Of a stretch of 64,000 nucleotides of DNA, positions 54,308 through 63,731 are shown one piece after another. Position numbers and translations under genes: made by a program. Each line of letters opens with the position of its first letter. Position 1 is the stretch's first letter. The notes below the pieces were generated by a model, which saw only the letters and a list, made by a program, of their open reading frames with translations, was not told the DNA's origin and did no database searches. Source of the DNA: S146-42 sp965371965 (lineage in GTDB: Bacteria; Planctomycetota; Phycisphaerae; Phycisphaerales; UBA1924); the NCBI GenBank assembly GCA_965371965.1, contig CBDVAM010000003.1:1-64000 (forward strand), read 5' to 3'.

Positions 54308-55360
54308 ATGAGTAATGAGGCAGTCAACCGCGAAGTGATCGACCGGTTTCTCGGTGGTTTCGACACCCTGCGAAAGGAGATCGCCAAGCGCATTGTCGGG
54401 TACGACGATGTCATCGATCAGGTGCTTACGGCGATGTTCGCCGGGGGCCACATACTCCTCGAAGGCGTCCCTGGGCTGGGCAAGACCCTCATGGTCCATA
54501 CCATCGCCGATGCGACCCAACTGGCATTTCAGCGCATCCAGTTCACACCCGACCTGATGCCCGCGGACATCACCGGCACCGTCATCATCCACGACGACGA
54601 GCAAGGCGGCCGGCAGTTTCGTTTCCAGAAGGGACCGATCTTTGCGAACCTCGTGCTCGCCGACGAGGTCAACCGTGCGACACCGAAGACGCAGTCAGCC
54701 GTCCTCGAAGCGATGCAGGAGCGCACCGTGACGGTGGGGGGGACAACGCACTCGCTCCCCGCGCCCTTCTGGGTGCTCGCCACGCAGAACCCGATCGAGA
54801 TGGAAGGAACATACCCACTGCCCGAGGCCCAACTCGACCGCTTCTTCTACAAGGTCAACATCATGCCCCAGGGCGAGGAGGAGCTCCTCGGCATCATCGG
54901 GCGAACCACCGGCACCGATGAGACCACGATTGAACCCGTGCTGGGCCCAGAGCAGATTCAGCAAATGCAGTACACGGTTCGCCAGGTGCTCATCGCGGAG
55001 TTCGTGCAGCGCTACGCCGCTCGCATTGCGCTTGGCACCCACAAGGACAACGACCACGCCACCGACATGACACGCCGGTTCCTGCGATATGGCGCAAGCC
55101 CCCGCGGCGTCCAGACACTCGTGCTCGCCGGCAAGGTCCGGGCACTCCTGGCTGGGCGATTCAACGTGTCTTGTGAGGACATCCGCGAGGTGACGAAACC
55201 CTCTCTTCGGCACAGGATCATCCGCAGTTTCGAGGCCGAGGCCGAGGGGATTTCCCCAGATGCTATCCTCGACAGCCTGTTAGAAACGGTCGCGGAGCCG
55301 GCCGCCGCCTCATCCTTGTCGGGACGCCGCCCGACCATGGGGAAGCTCACAACGCCATGA
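54308..55360 (+). CDS. moxR: MoxR-family AAA+ ATPase
   Basis: A 350-residue cytoplasmic ATPase: Walker A GVPGLGKT (about residue 54), Walker B LVLADEVNRA (about 117), FWVLATQNPIEMEGTYPLPEAQLDRF as the sensor region (its LATQNPIE and PEAQLDRF parts) and a helical lid. MoxR proteins act as chaperones that assemble or activate partners carrying VWA domains, which are encoded right downstream. The second ATG (MSNEAVNREV) is preferred because GGTGGG is 6 nt in front of it. It follows the anchored protein after 52 nt, the largest gap in the operon, and overlaps the DUF58 gene by 4 nt. Confidence 0.93.
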   Translation: MSNEAVNREVIDRFLGGFDTLRKEIAKRIVGYDDVIDQVLTAMFAGGHILLEGVPGLGKTLMVHTIADATQLAFQRIQFTPDLMPADITGTVIIHDDEQGGRQFRFQKGPIFANLVLADEVNRATPKTQSAVLEAMQERTVTVGGTTHSLPAPFWVLATQNPIEMEGTYPLPEAQLDRFFYKVNIMPQGEEELLGIIGRTTGTDETTIEPVLGPEQIQQMQYTVRQVLIAEFVQRYAARIALGTHKDNDHATDMTRRFLRYGASPRGVQTLVLAGKVRALLAGRFNVSCEDIREVTKPSLRHRIIRSFEAEAEGISPDAILDSLLETVAEPAAASSLSGRRPTMGKLTTP

Positions 55361-56238
55361 GCACGGATCTGTTCGACACCGAGTATCTCAAGAAGCTCGA
55401 GTACCTCGAACTTATCGCGCGCAGACTCGTCTTCGGGCGTCAGCAAGCCCAGCGGCTTAGCGTCCGCAAGGGGGCCAGCATCGAGTTCAAGGACTACCGC
55501 GAGTATTCGCCCGGTGACGATCCGCGCACGGTTGACTGGTCGGTCTACGCGCGCCTCGGCGAGGTCGTCGTCAAGCTCTACCGCCAGGAGGAGGAACTCG
55601 ACCTGTGGGTGCTGCTCGACTCGAGCGGGTCGATGCGATTCGGAGAGCCCGACAAGTTCGATCAGGCGAGGCGTATCACCGGCGCCCTCGCGTACATTGG
55701 CATGTCCAACATGGACTCCGCAAGCGTGCTGCCGTTTGCCGGCGGGCTCCAGGGAGGGCGTATCCGACTCCGCGGGCGGGGGCAGGTCTTCCGCCTGCTC
55801 AAGTACCTTGGGCAACTCAACGCGAACGGCGAAACCAACCTGCACGAGACCGCCCGGGCATTCGTCGCGCGCGTACGTCGCCCCGGTCTGGTTGCCATCA
55901 TCTCCGATTTCTATGGGCTCGAGCAGTGCCAGCGCGCCATCGACGTGCTCCGCTTCTACGGGCATGAAGTGTACGTCATTCATGTCGCAAGCCCATGGGA
56001 ACTCGATCCGCCGATACGCGGCGAATACCGACTCGTCGACAGTGAGAGCAGCGATCACGCCGACATCGTCGTCACCGATGGCATGCTCAAACGCTACAGA
56101 CGCAAACACGATGAGTTTTCCGAGGCCCTGCGAGGCTACTGCATGAAGAACTCCATCGGCTCGTCGCTCGCGAGGACGGATGTCGCCTTCGACGAGTTTC
56201 TCACTTCGGTCTTGCGGCATGGAGGGCTGGTCGCATGA
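55357..56238 (+). CDS. DUF58 (VWA-like) protein
   Basis: A 293-residue protein with the DUF58 signature: EFKDYREYSPGDDPRTVDW and the VWA-type metal motif LLDSSGSM. DUF58 proteins are standard partners of MoxR ATPases, but their biochemical role is not settled. There is no membrane helix, so it is cytoplasmic or peripheral. It overlaps the MoxR gene and the next VWA gene by 4 nt each. Confidence 0.93.
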   Translation: MSTDLFDTEYLKKLEYLELIARRLVFGRQQAQRLSVRKGASIEFKDYREYSPGDDPRTVDWSVYARLGEVVVKLYRQEEELDLWVLLDSSGSMRFGEPDKFDQARRITGALAYIGMSNMDSASVLPFAGGLQGGRIRLRGRGQVFRLLKYLGQLNANGETNLHETARAFVARVRRPGLVAIISDFYGLEQCQRAIDVLRFYGHEVYVIHVASPWELDPPIRGEYRLVDSESSDHADIVVTDGMLKRYRRKHDEFSEALRGYCMKNSIGSSLARTDVAFDEFLTSVLRHGGLVA

Positions 56239-58115
56239 GCCTGCTCGCGCCATGGGCACTGTGGTTCACGCCGGTGGCTGCAGTTGTCATTGGGCTGTAC
56301 CTGCTGAAGGTCCGGCGCACGCGACAGGTCGTCCCCTCGATCGAGTTCTGGATGCGCCTCGCTGAGGAGCCTCCGGTCCGCTCGCTCCTGCGTAGGCTCA
56401 AGCGGTTGCTCTCGCTCCTGCTCTGGCTTATTATCGTCGCTTCGGTGCTCTTTGCTGTGGGCAACCCCGTCCTGGTGATGGGCAAGGCCAAGCCTAGGGC
56501 AATCGTCGTCATCATCGACAACTCGGCAAGCATGCTGACCCACGAATCGGAGTCCGGCAACGCCACACGAATCCAACTCGCGAAGAGCGCCGTTGCCGAC
56601 CTGACCTCCCGACGACCGGTTCACGACGAGTGGCTGCTGATCGAGGCGGCGGAGCAGCCCCGTGTCGCACAGTCCTGGACCCGCGACCGCCGTACAATCC
56701 GCGAAGCTGCAAACACCATCGTTGCTCACAGCGGCTCGAACAACCTCGCCGAGTCGCTTGTGCTCGCCCGACAACTCCTCACCGGCAAGCAGCGCCCCAC
56801 CATCGTGCTCGTCTCCGACGGCGGCAACGGCGCGTGGAACGTGCCGACGCCCGGCGTGGAGGTCATCCACTGGGACATTGGCCAGACCGATGACAATCTC
56901 GGAGTGACGCGCATCTATGTGCGTCAAAACCGTCAGGAAGGGTCACAGCAGATCTACGTCGCTGTTGCCAACGCCTCACAGGTCGAAGTCAAGGCGGATC
57001 TCATCTTCGAACTCGATGACAGCCCGATCGGTGTCGAACCCATCGTCATCGAGCCCGGCGGGACATGGGAAAAGACGACATCCTTCAGATACCCCGATGG
57101 CGGAGTGATCCGCGCCTATATCGACCGCGCAGATGCTCTGCCCGAGGACGACGGCGCGTTCGCGATTCTGCAACCACTCCGGGCTGCACGCGTGCTGCTT
57201 GTCTCCGCCGACGTCGAGTCGTATTTCATTACCCAGGCGCTCTATGCGATGCCCACACTGGTTGACATGGACGTGAGTCGATCGGTGACGCCCGATGGGT
57301 ACGCCGATTCATTGACCGAGGAATACGACTTGGTAATCATGAACAACTGGGCGCCCAAACGCCTCCCCGAACGCGGGCGGTTCATCCTGATCAATGAGAT
57401 TACCGAAGATGTCTCTATACGCGTTGTTGGCGAGTTGAGCCAGCCCGTCCTGGGCGTTGATGACCGAAACCATCCGCTCATGCGCTTCGTCGAGTTCGAA
57501 GGCGCGACCGTCACCCGGGTCAAGGAACTGGACGTCCTCGGGCGGGCGGATATTCTCGCGAGCACGGGCGAAGGTGACCCCGTCATAGTCCACTTGCGCC
57601 AGCCTGGACGCGACGTACTGTACCTCGCATTCGACGTCCTCGAGACGGACATACCTTTCCGCAACAGTTTCCCGATTCTGCTGCGAAACGCCCTGACGTA
57701 CCTCGCGGAAGAGCAAACAGCGTGGGTCGAGCCCCAGGCCCAGGTTGGCTCGATCATCCACTCGCTGCGCCCGCTCCCCGACTCGATCACGCACGTCAGC
57801 GTGATTCGTGCTGACGCGCTCAAGGACGAGCCGCCCAACGAAATCCCTGTCCGAGGAGGAACATTTACGATCACAGACACGAGCCGTGTCGGTCCGCTGC
57901 GAATCGATATTGGCAGCGAGTCCGCGTACGTCGCCATCAACGTGGCAGATGACGGGGAGACCCGCATTGCGCCATATTCAGACAACTCATCCGAGCATTC
58001 ACTCGTCCTGAACTCCTCCGTTCTCGCCATTCCTCCGTGGATGGCGCTGGCGGGGGCGGCGATGGCCCTGGTGTGTCTCGAATGGTTCACCTACAGCATG
58101 CGCTGGACGGAGTAG
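56235..58115 (+). CDS. BatA-like membrane protein with a VWA domain
   Basis: A 626-residue protein: an N-terminal membrane segment of the aerotolerance (BatA) type, a second helix near residue 65, a VWA domain with MIDAS motif IIDNSASM, a long beta-rich periplasmic region, and a C-terminal helix (PPWMALAGAAMALVC). By family knowledge it should assemble with MoxR and DUF58 into a cell-envelope machine. Stop TAG is followed at 58118 by the next gene's TTG. Between the VWA domain and C-terminal helix I see no further named domain. Confidence 0.85.
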   Translation: MSLLAPWALWFTPVAAVVIGLYLLKVRRTRQVVPSIEFWMRLAEEPPVRSLLRRLKRLLSLLLWLIIVASVLFAVGNPVLVMGKAKPRAIVVIIDNSASMLTHESESGNATRIQLAKSAVADLTSRRPVHDEWLLIEAAEQPRVAQSWTRDRRTIREAANTIVAHSGSNNLAESLVLARQLLTGKQRPTIVLVSDGGNGAWNVPTPGVEVIHWDIGQTDDNLGVTRIYVRQNRQEGSQQIYVAVANASQVEVKADLIFELDDSPIGVEPIVIEPGGTWEKTTSFRYPDGGVIRAYIDRADALPEDDGAFAILQPLRAARVLLVSADVESYFITQALYAMPTLVDMDVSRSVTPDGYADSLTEEYDLVIMNNWAPKRLPERGRFILINEITEDVSIRVVGELSQPVLGVDDRNHPLMRFVEFEGATVTRVKELDVLGRADILASTGEGDPVIVHLRQPGRDVLYLAFDVLETDIPFRNSFPILLRNALTYLAEEQTAWVEPQAQVGSIIHSLRPLPDSITHVSVIRADALKDEPPNEIPVRGGTFTITDTSRVGPLRIDIGSESAYVAINVADDGETRIAPYSDNSSEHSLVLNSSVLAIPPWMALAGAAMALVCLEWFTYSMRWTE

Positions 58116-58117
58116 CA

Positions 58118-60802
58118 TTGCACTTTGAAGCCCCGATGTGGTGGCTGATCATACCGGTCGCGCTGTCTTACGTCTGGTGGATGGCGCGCAAGAGCTATGC
58201 GCACCTGAGCCCGTGGGCACGAGTCGCGGGCGGTGTGGTTCGGGGTGTGATCATCATCCTGCTCGCCGCAGCGCTGTCGCAACCCGTGCTCCGATGGCGC
58301 GCCGAGGAGGGGCATCTCGTCCTGGTCATTGATGTCTCGCTAAGCGTGACCCCCGAGAACATCGATGCGGCGATCGAAGACGTAGACCGGATCGCCTTCG
58401 GCGCGCTTGACCGTGGTGACACGAGCCGAGTCAGCCTCATCCTCTTCGGCGAGCACGCGGAGTTGATTCACAACGAAGTCCAGTCTTGGAAGCCGCTCGA
58501 CGAAGCATCAAGAGAACTCGCCGCACACCATAAGACGCTCGAAGCGCTCCGCCGCGAACGATCCGGGCTCATGACTGAGCAGGGTACCCCCCGTGCCGCG
58601 GAACTTGATGAGAAGATCAGCACCATCGAGCGCTTCCGTGAGCGGATCGTCGGGGATCGTACAAACCTCGAGCGGGCGATGCGCCTTGCCCTGAACTGTG
58701 GCTCGACCTGGCGCGAGCGGACCGTCGTGCTCTTCACGGACGCCAACGAGAATCAGGGTGTCTGGTCGCGGGCGTTCGATCCCGACTCCGCGACCGTTCA
58801 CTTCGTCGGCCTCGACAGGGTTGGCCCGCCGGAAGTGGCCATCGCCGAACTCGCCGCACCCTCCACCGTGCATGTGCACCAGGGATTCTCCGCCACCATC
58901 CGCACCGTAAGCACGGTTGACACGACCGCCAACCTGCGGGTGTACAAGGACGGCTACCTTGTGCTCACCGACACCGTCGAGATTCCCACCGGCAAGTCCG
59001 CGATCTCCGTGGACGATCTCGCCTTCGAGGACAAGGGCTTTCACACACTGGAGGTCGTGCTCGACCCCGAGGACGACACGAATCTCGCGAACAACACCGT
59101 GCGGACCATCGTTTCAGTCCCAGGCAATGCCCGCGTCCTCTACATCGATGGCGAAGAGGACCTGGCGGCGTATCTCAAGACGGCGCTGGAACTCGAGGGC
59201 ATCGATACCGATACCCGCCCCGCGGCCGGCGTGCCAAGTGATCTCGCCGAGTTGCTGGGCTACGACGCCCTCATCCTCGCCGACGTGCCCGCTGAGTTGC
59301 TCAGCCGAGGACAGATGGAGATGATCCGCAGCTATGTACGCGACTTTGGTGGCGGTTTCGCGATGCTCGGCGGTGACGAGAGCTTCGGGCTCGGCGGCTA
59401 CTACGACACGCCCATCGAGGAGATTCTCCCCGTTCGAATGCCCATCCAGAAAGACCTGTTGCGTCCGTCCCTGGCCATCTTCCTCGTCATTGACAAGTCC
59501 GGCTCCATGGACGGCGTGAAGATCCAACTCGCCAAGCGAGCCGCCATCGCAACGGCCGAGGCAATTAATCCGCGCGATTATATTGGTGTCATCGGGTTTG
59601 ACAGCGAGGCCCGACTCGTCCTTGAACTCACACCCGCTGCGGACCTCGGCACCATCACCTCAAAGATCGGGCAGATGGACGCCGGCGGGGGCACTTTCCT
59701 CCATCCGGCACTCGAAAACGCCCACCAGCGATTGCTCGAATCCAACGCACGTCGCAAGCACGTCATCATTCTCTCCGACGGTCAGACGATGGGGTTTGGT
59801 TACGAACAGCTCGCGCAGTCGATGGCCGCCGACACCATCACCGTCTCGACCATCGGCATCGGCCAGGGCGCGGACATGGCGCTCATGGAAGCGATCGCCG
59901 CGTCAGGCGGGGGTCGGTCCTACTTCACCAACGACTTCTTTAGTATCCCACAGATCTTCACGCGCGAGGCGCTCCGCGCAGCGAATCAGATGCTCGTGGA
60001 GCGCCTTGTCGAGCCCGTCGTCCTTGGGGACGATCCGGCCCTGGCCGGCATCGACGCCATCGACCTGCCGTTGCTTACGGGCTACGTCGCCACCACACCA
60101 AAGTCCGCCGCGACCACCGCCATCGTGAGCGACTCTGGCGATCCCCTCCTGATCCGATGGAGGTACGGCCTTGGTCGCACCGCTGCGTTCACCTCCGATA
60201 CCAAGCCTCGCTGGGCCGAGGACTGGATCGAGTGGACGGACTTCGCCAAGTTCTGGGGTCAGTTCGTTCGCAGCATCACCGGCAGTGATCTCTCGCGACG
60301 AATAACCGTCTTGTGCAGCCATCGGACCGACGACGACGGCGTCGTGCTCATCGCGGATGTTCAGGACGAGAACGGACAGTTTGTGAGCGACCTCCCAATC
60401 ACGCTCACCACATTCCGCGAAGGCGGTGTGGCGGTGGCGGTCGAGGTGGTCGGCAAAGGGCCCGGGCTCTACGAATCGAAGCCGATTCAGATCGAGTACG
60501 GCAAGGGGCAGCAGTTCCGGTGGACGCTCGGTGAAACCGACCCCGCGTCCGATGCGGAGTTGCACGCCATTCCCTACGCCTTTGTGACGCCGTACTCTCC
60601 AGAGTTCCGCACACTCGGGATGGACGAGGACGCGATCACGGACGCGTATTCGCGCACGAGCGGGAGGCGCCTCACAGTCGGTGGTGCAGAGCCGCCCATC
60701 GCCAAGGGCACAAGCCGACTCTGGCTCGTCGTGTGGCCCTATCTCTTGGTCACGTCGCTCATGCTCATCCCCGTGGACATCTTCATCCGGCGAGTTGGAT
60801 AG
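58118..60802 (+). CDS. Large membrane protein with two VWA domains and a GATase1-like domain
   Basis: About 894 residues. An N-terminal pair of membrane helices is followed by a first VWA-like domain (VIDVSLSVT), a CARDB-like beta domain, a class I glutamine-amidotransferase-like domain (YDALILADVP, GGGFAMLGGDESFG) and a second VWA domain with a canonical MIDAS, IDKSGSMDG. It ends in a membrane helix near the C-terminus. The start is TTG at 58118 (LHFEAPMWW), because the frame has no upstream stop before the BatA-like gene's end and GGAG lies 5 nt in front; ATG at 58136 is an alternative. It is the last gene of the six-gene operon. Confidence 0.82.
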   Translation: MHFEAPMWWLIIPVALSYVWWMARKSYAHLSPWARVAGGVVRGVIIILLAAALSQPVLRWRAEEGHLVLVIDVSLSVTPENIDAAIEDVDRIAFGALDRGDTSRVSLILFGEHAELIHNEVQSWKPLDEASRELAAHHKTLEALRRERSGLMTEQGTPRAAELDEKISTIERFRERIVGDRTNLERAMRLALNCGSTWRERTVVLFTDANENQGVWSRAFDPDSATVHFVGLDRVGPPEVAIAELAAPSTVHVHQGFSATIRTVSTVDTTANLRVYKDGYLVLTDTVEIPTGKSAISVDDLAFEDKGFHTLEVVLDPEDDTNLANNTVRTIVSVPGNARVLYIDGEEDLAAYLKTALELEGIDTDTRPAAGVPSDLAELLGYDALILADVPAELLSRGQMEMIRSYVRDFGGGFAMLGGDESFGLGGYYDTPIEEILPVRMPIQKDLLRPSLAIFLVIDKSGSMDGVKIQLAKRAAIATAEAINPRDYIGVIGFDSEARLVLELTPAADLGTITSKIGQMDAGGGTFLHPALENAHQRLLESNARRKHVIILSDGQTMGFGYEQLAQSMAADTITVSTIGIGQGADMALMEAIAASGGGRSYFTNDFFSIPQIFTREALRAANQMLVERLVEPVVLGDDPALAGIDAIDLPLLTGYVATTPKSAATTAIVSDSGDPLLIRWRYGLGRTAAFTSDTKPRWAEDWIEWTDFAKFWGQFVRSITGSDLSRRITVLCSHRTDDDGVVLIADVQDENGQFVSDLPITLTTFREGGVAVAVEVVGKGPGLYESKPIQIEYGKGQQFRWTLGETDPASDAELHAIPYAFVTPYSPEFRTLGMDEDAITDAYSRTSGRRLTVGGAEPPIAKGTSRLWLVVWPYLLVTSLMLIPVDIFIRRVG

Positions 60803-60847
60803 CCAAGAAACTCGGTCGCTCGGGCGTCCGCAATATCTTATAAGTAG

Positions 60848-60874
60848 CGGGAGTCGCGGGCCACCGCGCTCCCG
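60848..60874 (+). terminator. Hairpin after the MoxR/VWA operon
   Basis: CGGGAG and CTCCCG pair around an inner CGCGG/CCGCG stem with a GCCA loop and one bulged base. It lies 46 nt after the operon stop. There is no U-run after it, so it is only a possible terminator or RNA 3'-end structure. Confidence 0.35.
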
Positions 60875-60882
60875 AAGACGTC

Positions 60883-61240
60883 ATGGCCCGCCTGCACGAC
60901 GCCCTGCTCGCGACCGGCCTGGCGACGAACCGCCTGACCCAGTTCAACGAGGTCAGCGACAGCGAAGTACCCCGGCGGCTCCGACGGCCCGCGCTACCGC
61001 CGCCAGTTCATCCGGCTCACCCTCGCGCCCATCGAGCTGCCCGAACTTGGCCGCTTCCTCGACCACTGGCGTCGGTCAGAACCGCTCTGGGTGCCGGTCA
61101 ACATCGAGCTGCTGCGGGCAAGTTCCGCCAGGAGAACCCGCGACGGACCTGACGGCTACTCGGCGTCCATCACGATCGCCGCGACCTACGTTGACTCCGC
61201 TGCCACAACGCCCACGACCTCCTTAAGGAGCACGCCATGA
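60883..61240 (+). pseudogene. Frameshifted small gene of unknown function
   Basis: It starts well (ATG GCC CGC CTG, encoding MARLHDALLATGLAT and FNEVSDSE) but then the coding-like frame shifts by one near 60965-60975. The new frame gives GGSDGPRYRRQFIRLTLAP, IELPELGRFLDHWRRSEP and YSASITIAATYVDSA before a TGA that overlaps the ATG of the next gene. No family is recognised. The shift could be decay or a sequencing error. Confidence 0.5.
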
Positions 61241-61814
61241 CCGCGCGACTGATCCTGACGCTCCTGGCTCTCACCTGCGCCGCCAATCTCACCGCCTGCT
61301 CTTCTCATCGCCGAGGTCCCTACGCGCCGCTCAGCGAGCACGATCGCAACCCACTCGAGGCCCAGCGCCTCAACACCGAGGCCGCCGAACTCATGGCCAG
61401 CGACCCCGAGCGAGCCGAGTCGCTCCTCCGCGATGCGCTGACGTTCGATCTCTACCACGGCCCCGCCCACAACAACCTCGGCGTGCTGTACCTCTCCCAG
61501 AACCTGCTCTACCAAGCCGCAGGTGAGTTCGAGTGGGCACGCAAGATGATGCCCGGCCACCCCGACCCACGCCTCAACCTGGGCATCGCCATGGAGCGAG
61601 CCGGTCGCATCGACGAGGCCCTCGCCGCCTATCGCGCCGCCCTCGAGGTCTACCCCGGGGCACATCCCAAGCCTCCAGGCTCTCCCGCACCCAGCTCCGC
61701 AACGATCGCGCCGACGACGGTACGGCTGATGCCCTCCGCGAGATCGCCATGCGCGGCGAGACCGAGCCTTGGCGATCCTGGGCACGCGCCCAACTCGCCA
61801 AGCAGGACGGTTAG
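61237..61814 (+). pseudogene. TPR lipoprotein gene with two frameshifts
   Basis: It opens with a lipoprotein signal (LLALTCAANLTAC) and one or two TPR motifs (AHNNLGVLYLSQNLLYQAAGEFEWA in parts, RLNLGIAMERAGRIDEALAAYRAALEV). The frame then breaks at a GGGG run near 61658. A second frame would give PGHIPSLQAL, and a third gives RTQLRNDRADDGT and ARAQLAKQDG with a stop at 61812-61814. Stitched together these make a sensible TPR protein of about 190 residues. AAGGAG before its ATG is good. Decay or sequencing errors would both explain it. Confidence 0.6.
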
Positions 61815-61841
61815 TTCACGCAGGATCGGCCCTCCCGACGC

Positions 61842-62078
61842 CCCGCGATCTTCCATGAGGCGAAGCGCGGCATCGAGGCCAGCATCGTCTCGAACATGGG
61901 ACGCATGGCCGCCCACACCGGTCGAGAGGTCACCTTCCAGGAAATGCTCGAGTGCGAGCACGAGTTCGCGCCCGGCGTGGCGGGGCTCGAGAAGGATACG
62001 GGCGCGCCGCTGGTGGGCGATGGCGAGGGGCGCTACCCCGTGCCGCGGCCGGGGATCGTCACGGATCGGGAGTATTGA
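61842..62078 (+). pseudogene. C-terminal remnant of a Gfo/Idh/MocA-family oxidoreductase
   Basis: The frame reads IFHEAKRGIEASIVSNMGRM, AAHTGREVTFQEML, VAGLEKDTGAP and YPVPRPGIVTDREY. This is the end of planctomycete Gfo/Idh/MocA oxidoreductases, with the typical GRMAAHTGREVTFQE and PVPRPG blocks. The N-terminal NAD-binding domain and most of the fold are absent. It cannot be active and is probably left from a rearrangement. Confidence 0.6.
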
Positions 62079-62189
62079 CTCGGGTAGAGCGCCGCGACGC
62101 CATCGCGCAGACGACTCGCGGCCCGCTTTTTCTCGACGATGCGGGAGCGCAGAGCAAGGTGGGCGCGAGCACCGGTAAATGGTGACTGT

Positions 62190-62210
62190 CCCTAATTACC
62201 CTAATTACCC
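62190..62210. repeat. Short tandem repeat at the edge of the low-GC segment
   Basis: Two copies of the 9-nt unit ccctaatta followed by ccc, next to ggtgactgt. Words of the type ggtgactgtccc are often seen next to transposon or IS ends, but here no element is visible. It lies right where GC content drops. Confidence 0.4.
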
Positions 62211-62264
62211 GAAGCGCGTGAGCATGCCAAACAACACGACTGGTCATGCCACCCGCCGCATGAC

Positions 62265-63638
62265 CTATTCGGTGCCGGCAACTATTAGGTCATTCAAGCG
62301 TCTAAGCGCCGGCCTGACTTGCTGTGTCATTTTGTCAAAGAGCTCGTTCAAGGAGGCGAGTTCTTGAGACGTGCCGTACGGCACGGTGCACTGGTCTTCC
62401 CAGAATATTTCTCCCTTCCCGTTCGCATTGGTTGATAACACGGCGCAGAGACGATGTTGTAAATCGGGCATGACCTGAATCAACACGGAGAAGCGAAGTT
62501 GGTAAGTGGCGGGACTAGAGGCGTTTACGGTGAAGTAAGCTTCGCAGCATGCAAGTCCGTCGCGCTGCCTCAAAGTGCAGAATTGGAAGGTAAAGGCGGT
62601 GTTGCCGAAGCTAACCTGGTCTACGTAACCCGTGTCAGCGGCTCCGTCCCCGTATACCTTCGCCAGCGACTCTCTCATCTCTGTGATACGCGGTCCCAAG
62701 GCATTCATCGCCTCAGTTGCCGCTTCAATCGAGGCCGATTTCGCTTTACTCCCATCCACAATTGGACGTATCAATGTGCGTTTCTCCGCTGCAAGGTCGC
62801 CCACATCCAGCTCTGTCCGTGGCTGGTCGGCGAGGATGCGCCATTGTTGGAGTTCGTTGGCAAAGTCCTCCAAACTGATGCGGTCATCGGGTCCACGTGC
62901 TGTTCCACGTTCCAGTAGATGGTCGATTAGGTGCATTCGAGCGTCGTCAAAGCCAAAGGCGGCGAGCCCGTCGTGTGACGGGTCAGACGGAAGATAGGAA
63001 GGGTGCGGGTTGCGGGTAGCGAGTGACCACAGCGTTTTCGCCAAGGACCATACGTCTGCGGGAAAAGGAGATGCCTTTATGGCGTCGGTCGACATTTCGG
63101 GGGCCATGAAGTGCCGGCTCCCCAATGGCCGGCCCTCTTGTTCTGTAACACCCTCTATTGAATTGGGAAAAGTGGCCAATCCGAAGTCACCAATCACCCA
63201 GTTGTTGCTTAGTTGGAACAGGTTGTCAGGCTTAATGTCTCTATGCCCAATATCGTGCTCTTTCAGTCGGACGAGAGTGTTAGCAACATTCGCGATGGCG
63301 TCGACGCATGAACGCAAAGACGGCGACTCTCCCAGTGCCTTCACGATTGGGGTCGCGACGGGCATTGTGAACCATGGTCTATCAATCTTGCTCGGACGAT
63401 CGGGCAGGTTGTGTTCGACAATCGGCATAACGCCAGCGTCTTCGTGGAGTTGTTGCAGAGCGAGGACCTCGTTTGCAAAGCGCTTGTAAGTCGGAGAGTC
63501 AGGGTCCTTGTAGTCTTTAAGTAGTTTCAACGCATGCTCTTGGCCGCCATGTCGAACACGCGCGACTATCGCGTTACCACCGTGGCCGAGAATCTCGATC
63601 AAGTCGTAACCATCCGGCAGTTCGTTTGGGTGTATCAC
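62265..63638 (-). CDS. Soluble Ser/Thr protein kinase with unknown C-terminal domain
   Basis: A 457-residue kinase. The catalytic domain (about residues 12-270) is complete: glycine loop LGHGGNAIVARV, Lys in ALKLLKDY, the catalytic loop GHRDIKPDN (about 137), IGDFGLATF and the FMAPEM segment. There is no membrane helix or PASTA/WD40 domain, unlike most planctomycete kinases. The C-terminal 170 residues form a separate domain I do not recognise, with NTAFTFQFCTLRQRDG and EDQCTVPYGTSQE. The coding sequence has noticeably lower GC than the rest of the window. A partial gene upstream may belong to the same unit. Confidence 0.85.
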   Translation of the reverse strand: MIHPNELPDGYDLIEILGHGGNAIVARVRHGGQEHALKLLKDYKDPDSPTYKRFANEVLALQQLHEDAGVMPIVEHNLPDRPSKIDRPWFTMPVATPIVKALGESPSLRSCVDAIANVANTLVRLKEHDIGHRDIKPDNLFQLSNNWVIGDFGLATFPNSIEGVTEQEGRPLGSRHFMAPEMSTDAIKASPFPADVWSLAKTLWSLATRNPHPSYLPSDPSHDGLAAFGFDDARMHLIDHLLERGTARGPDDRISLEDFANELQQWRILADQPRTELDVGDLAAEKRTLIRPIVDGSKAKSASIEAATEAMNALGPRITEMRESLAKVYGDGAADTGYVDQVSFGNTAFTFQFCTLRQRDGLACCEAYFTVNASSPATYQLRFSVLIQVMPDLQHRLCAVLSTNANGKGEIFWEDQCTVPYGTSQELASLNELFDKMTQQVRPALRRLNDLIVAGTE

Positions 63639-63731
63639 CGTTATCCTCTTTCAAACGACGGCGGGGTGGCACGCATCGTGACAATCTTGGTGCCACCCTG
63701 CCGCAGATATAGACAGGTGTACCCCGGTTTG

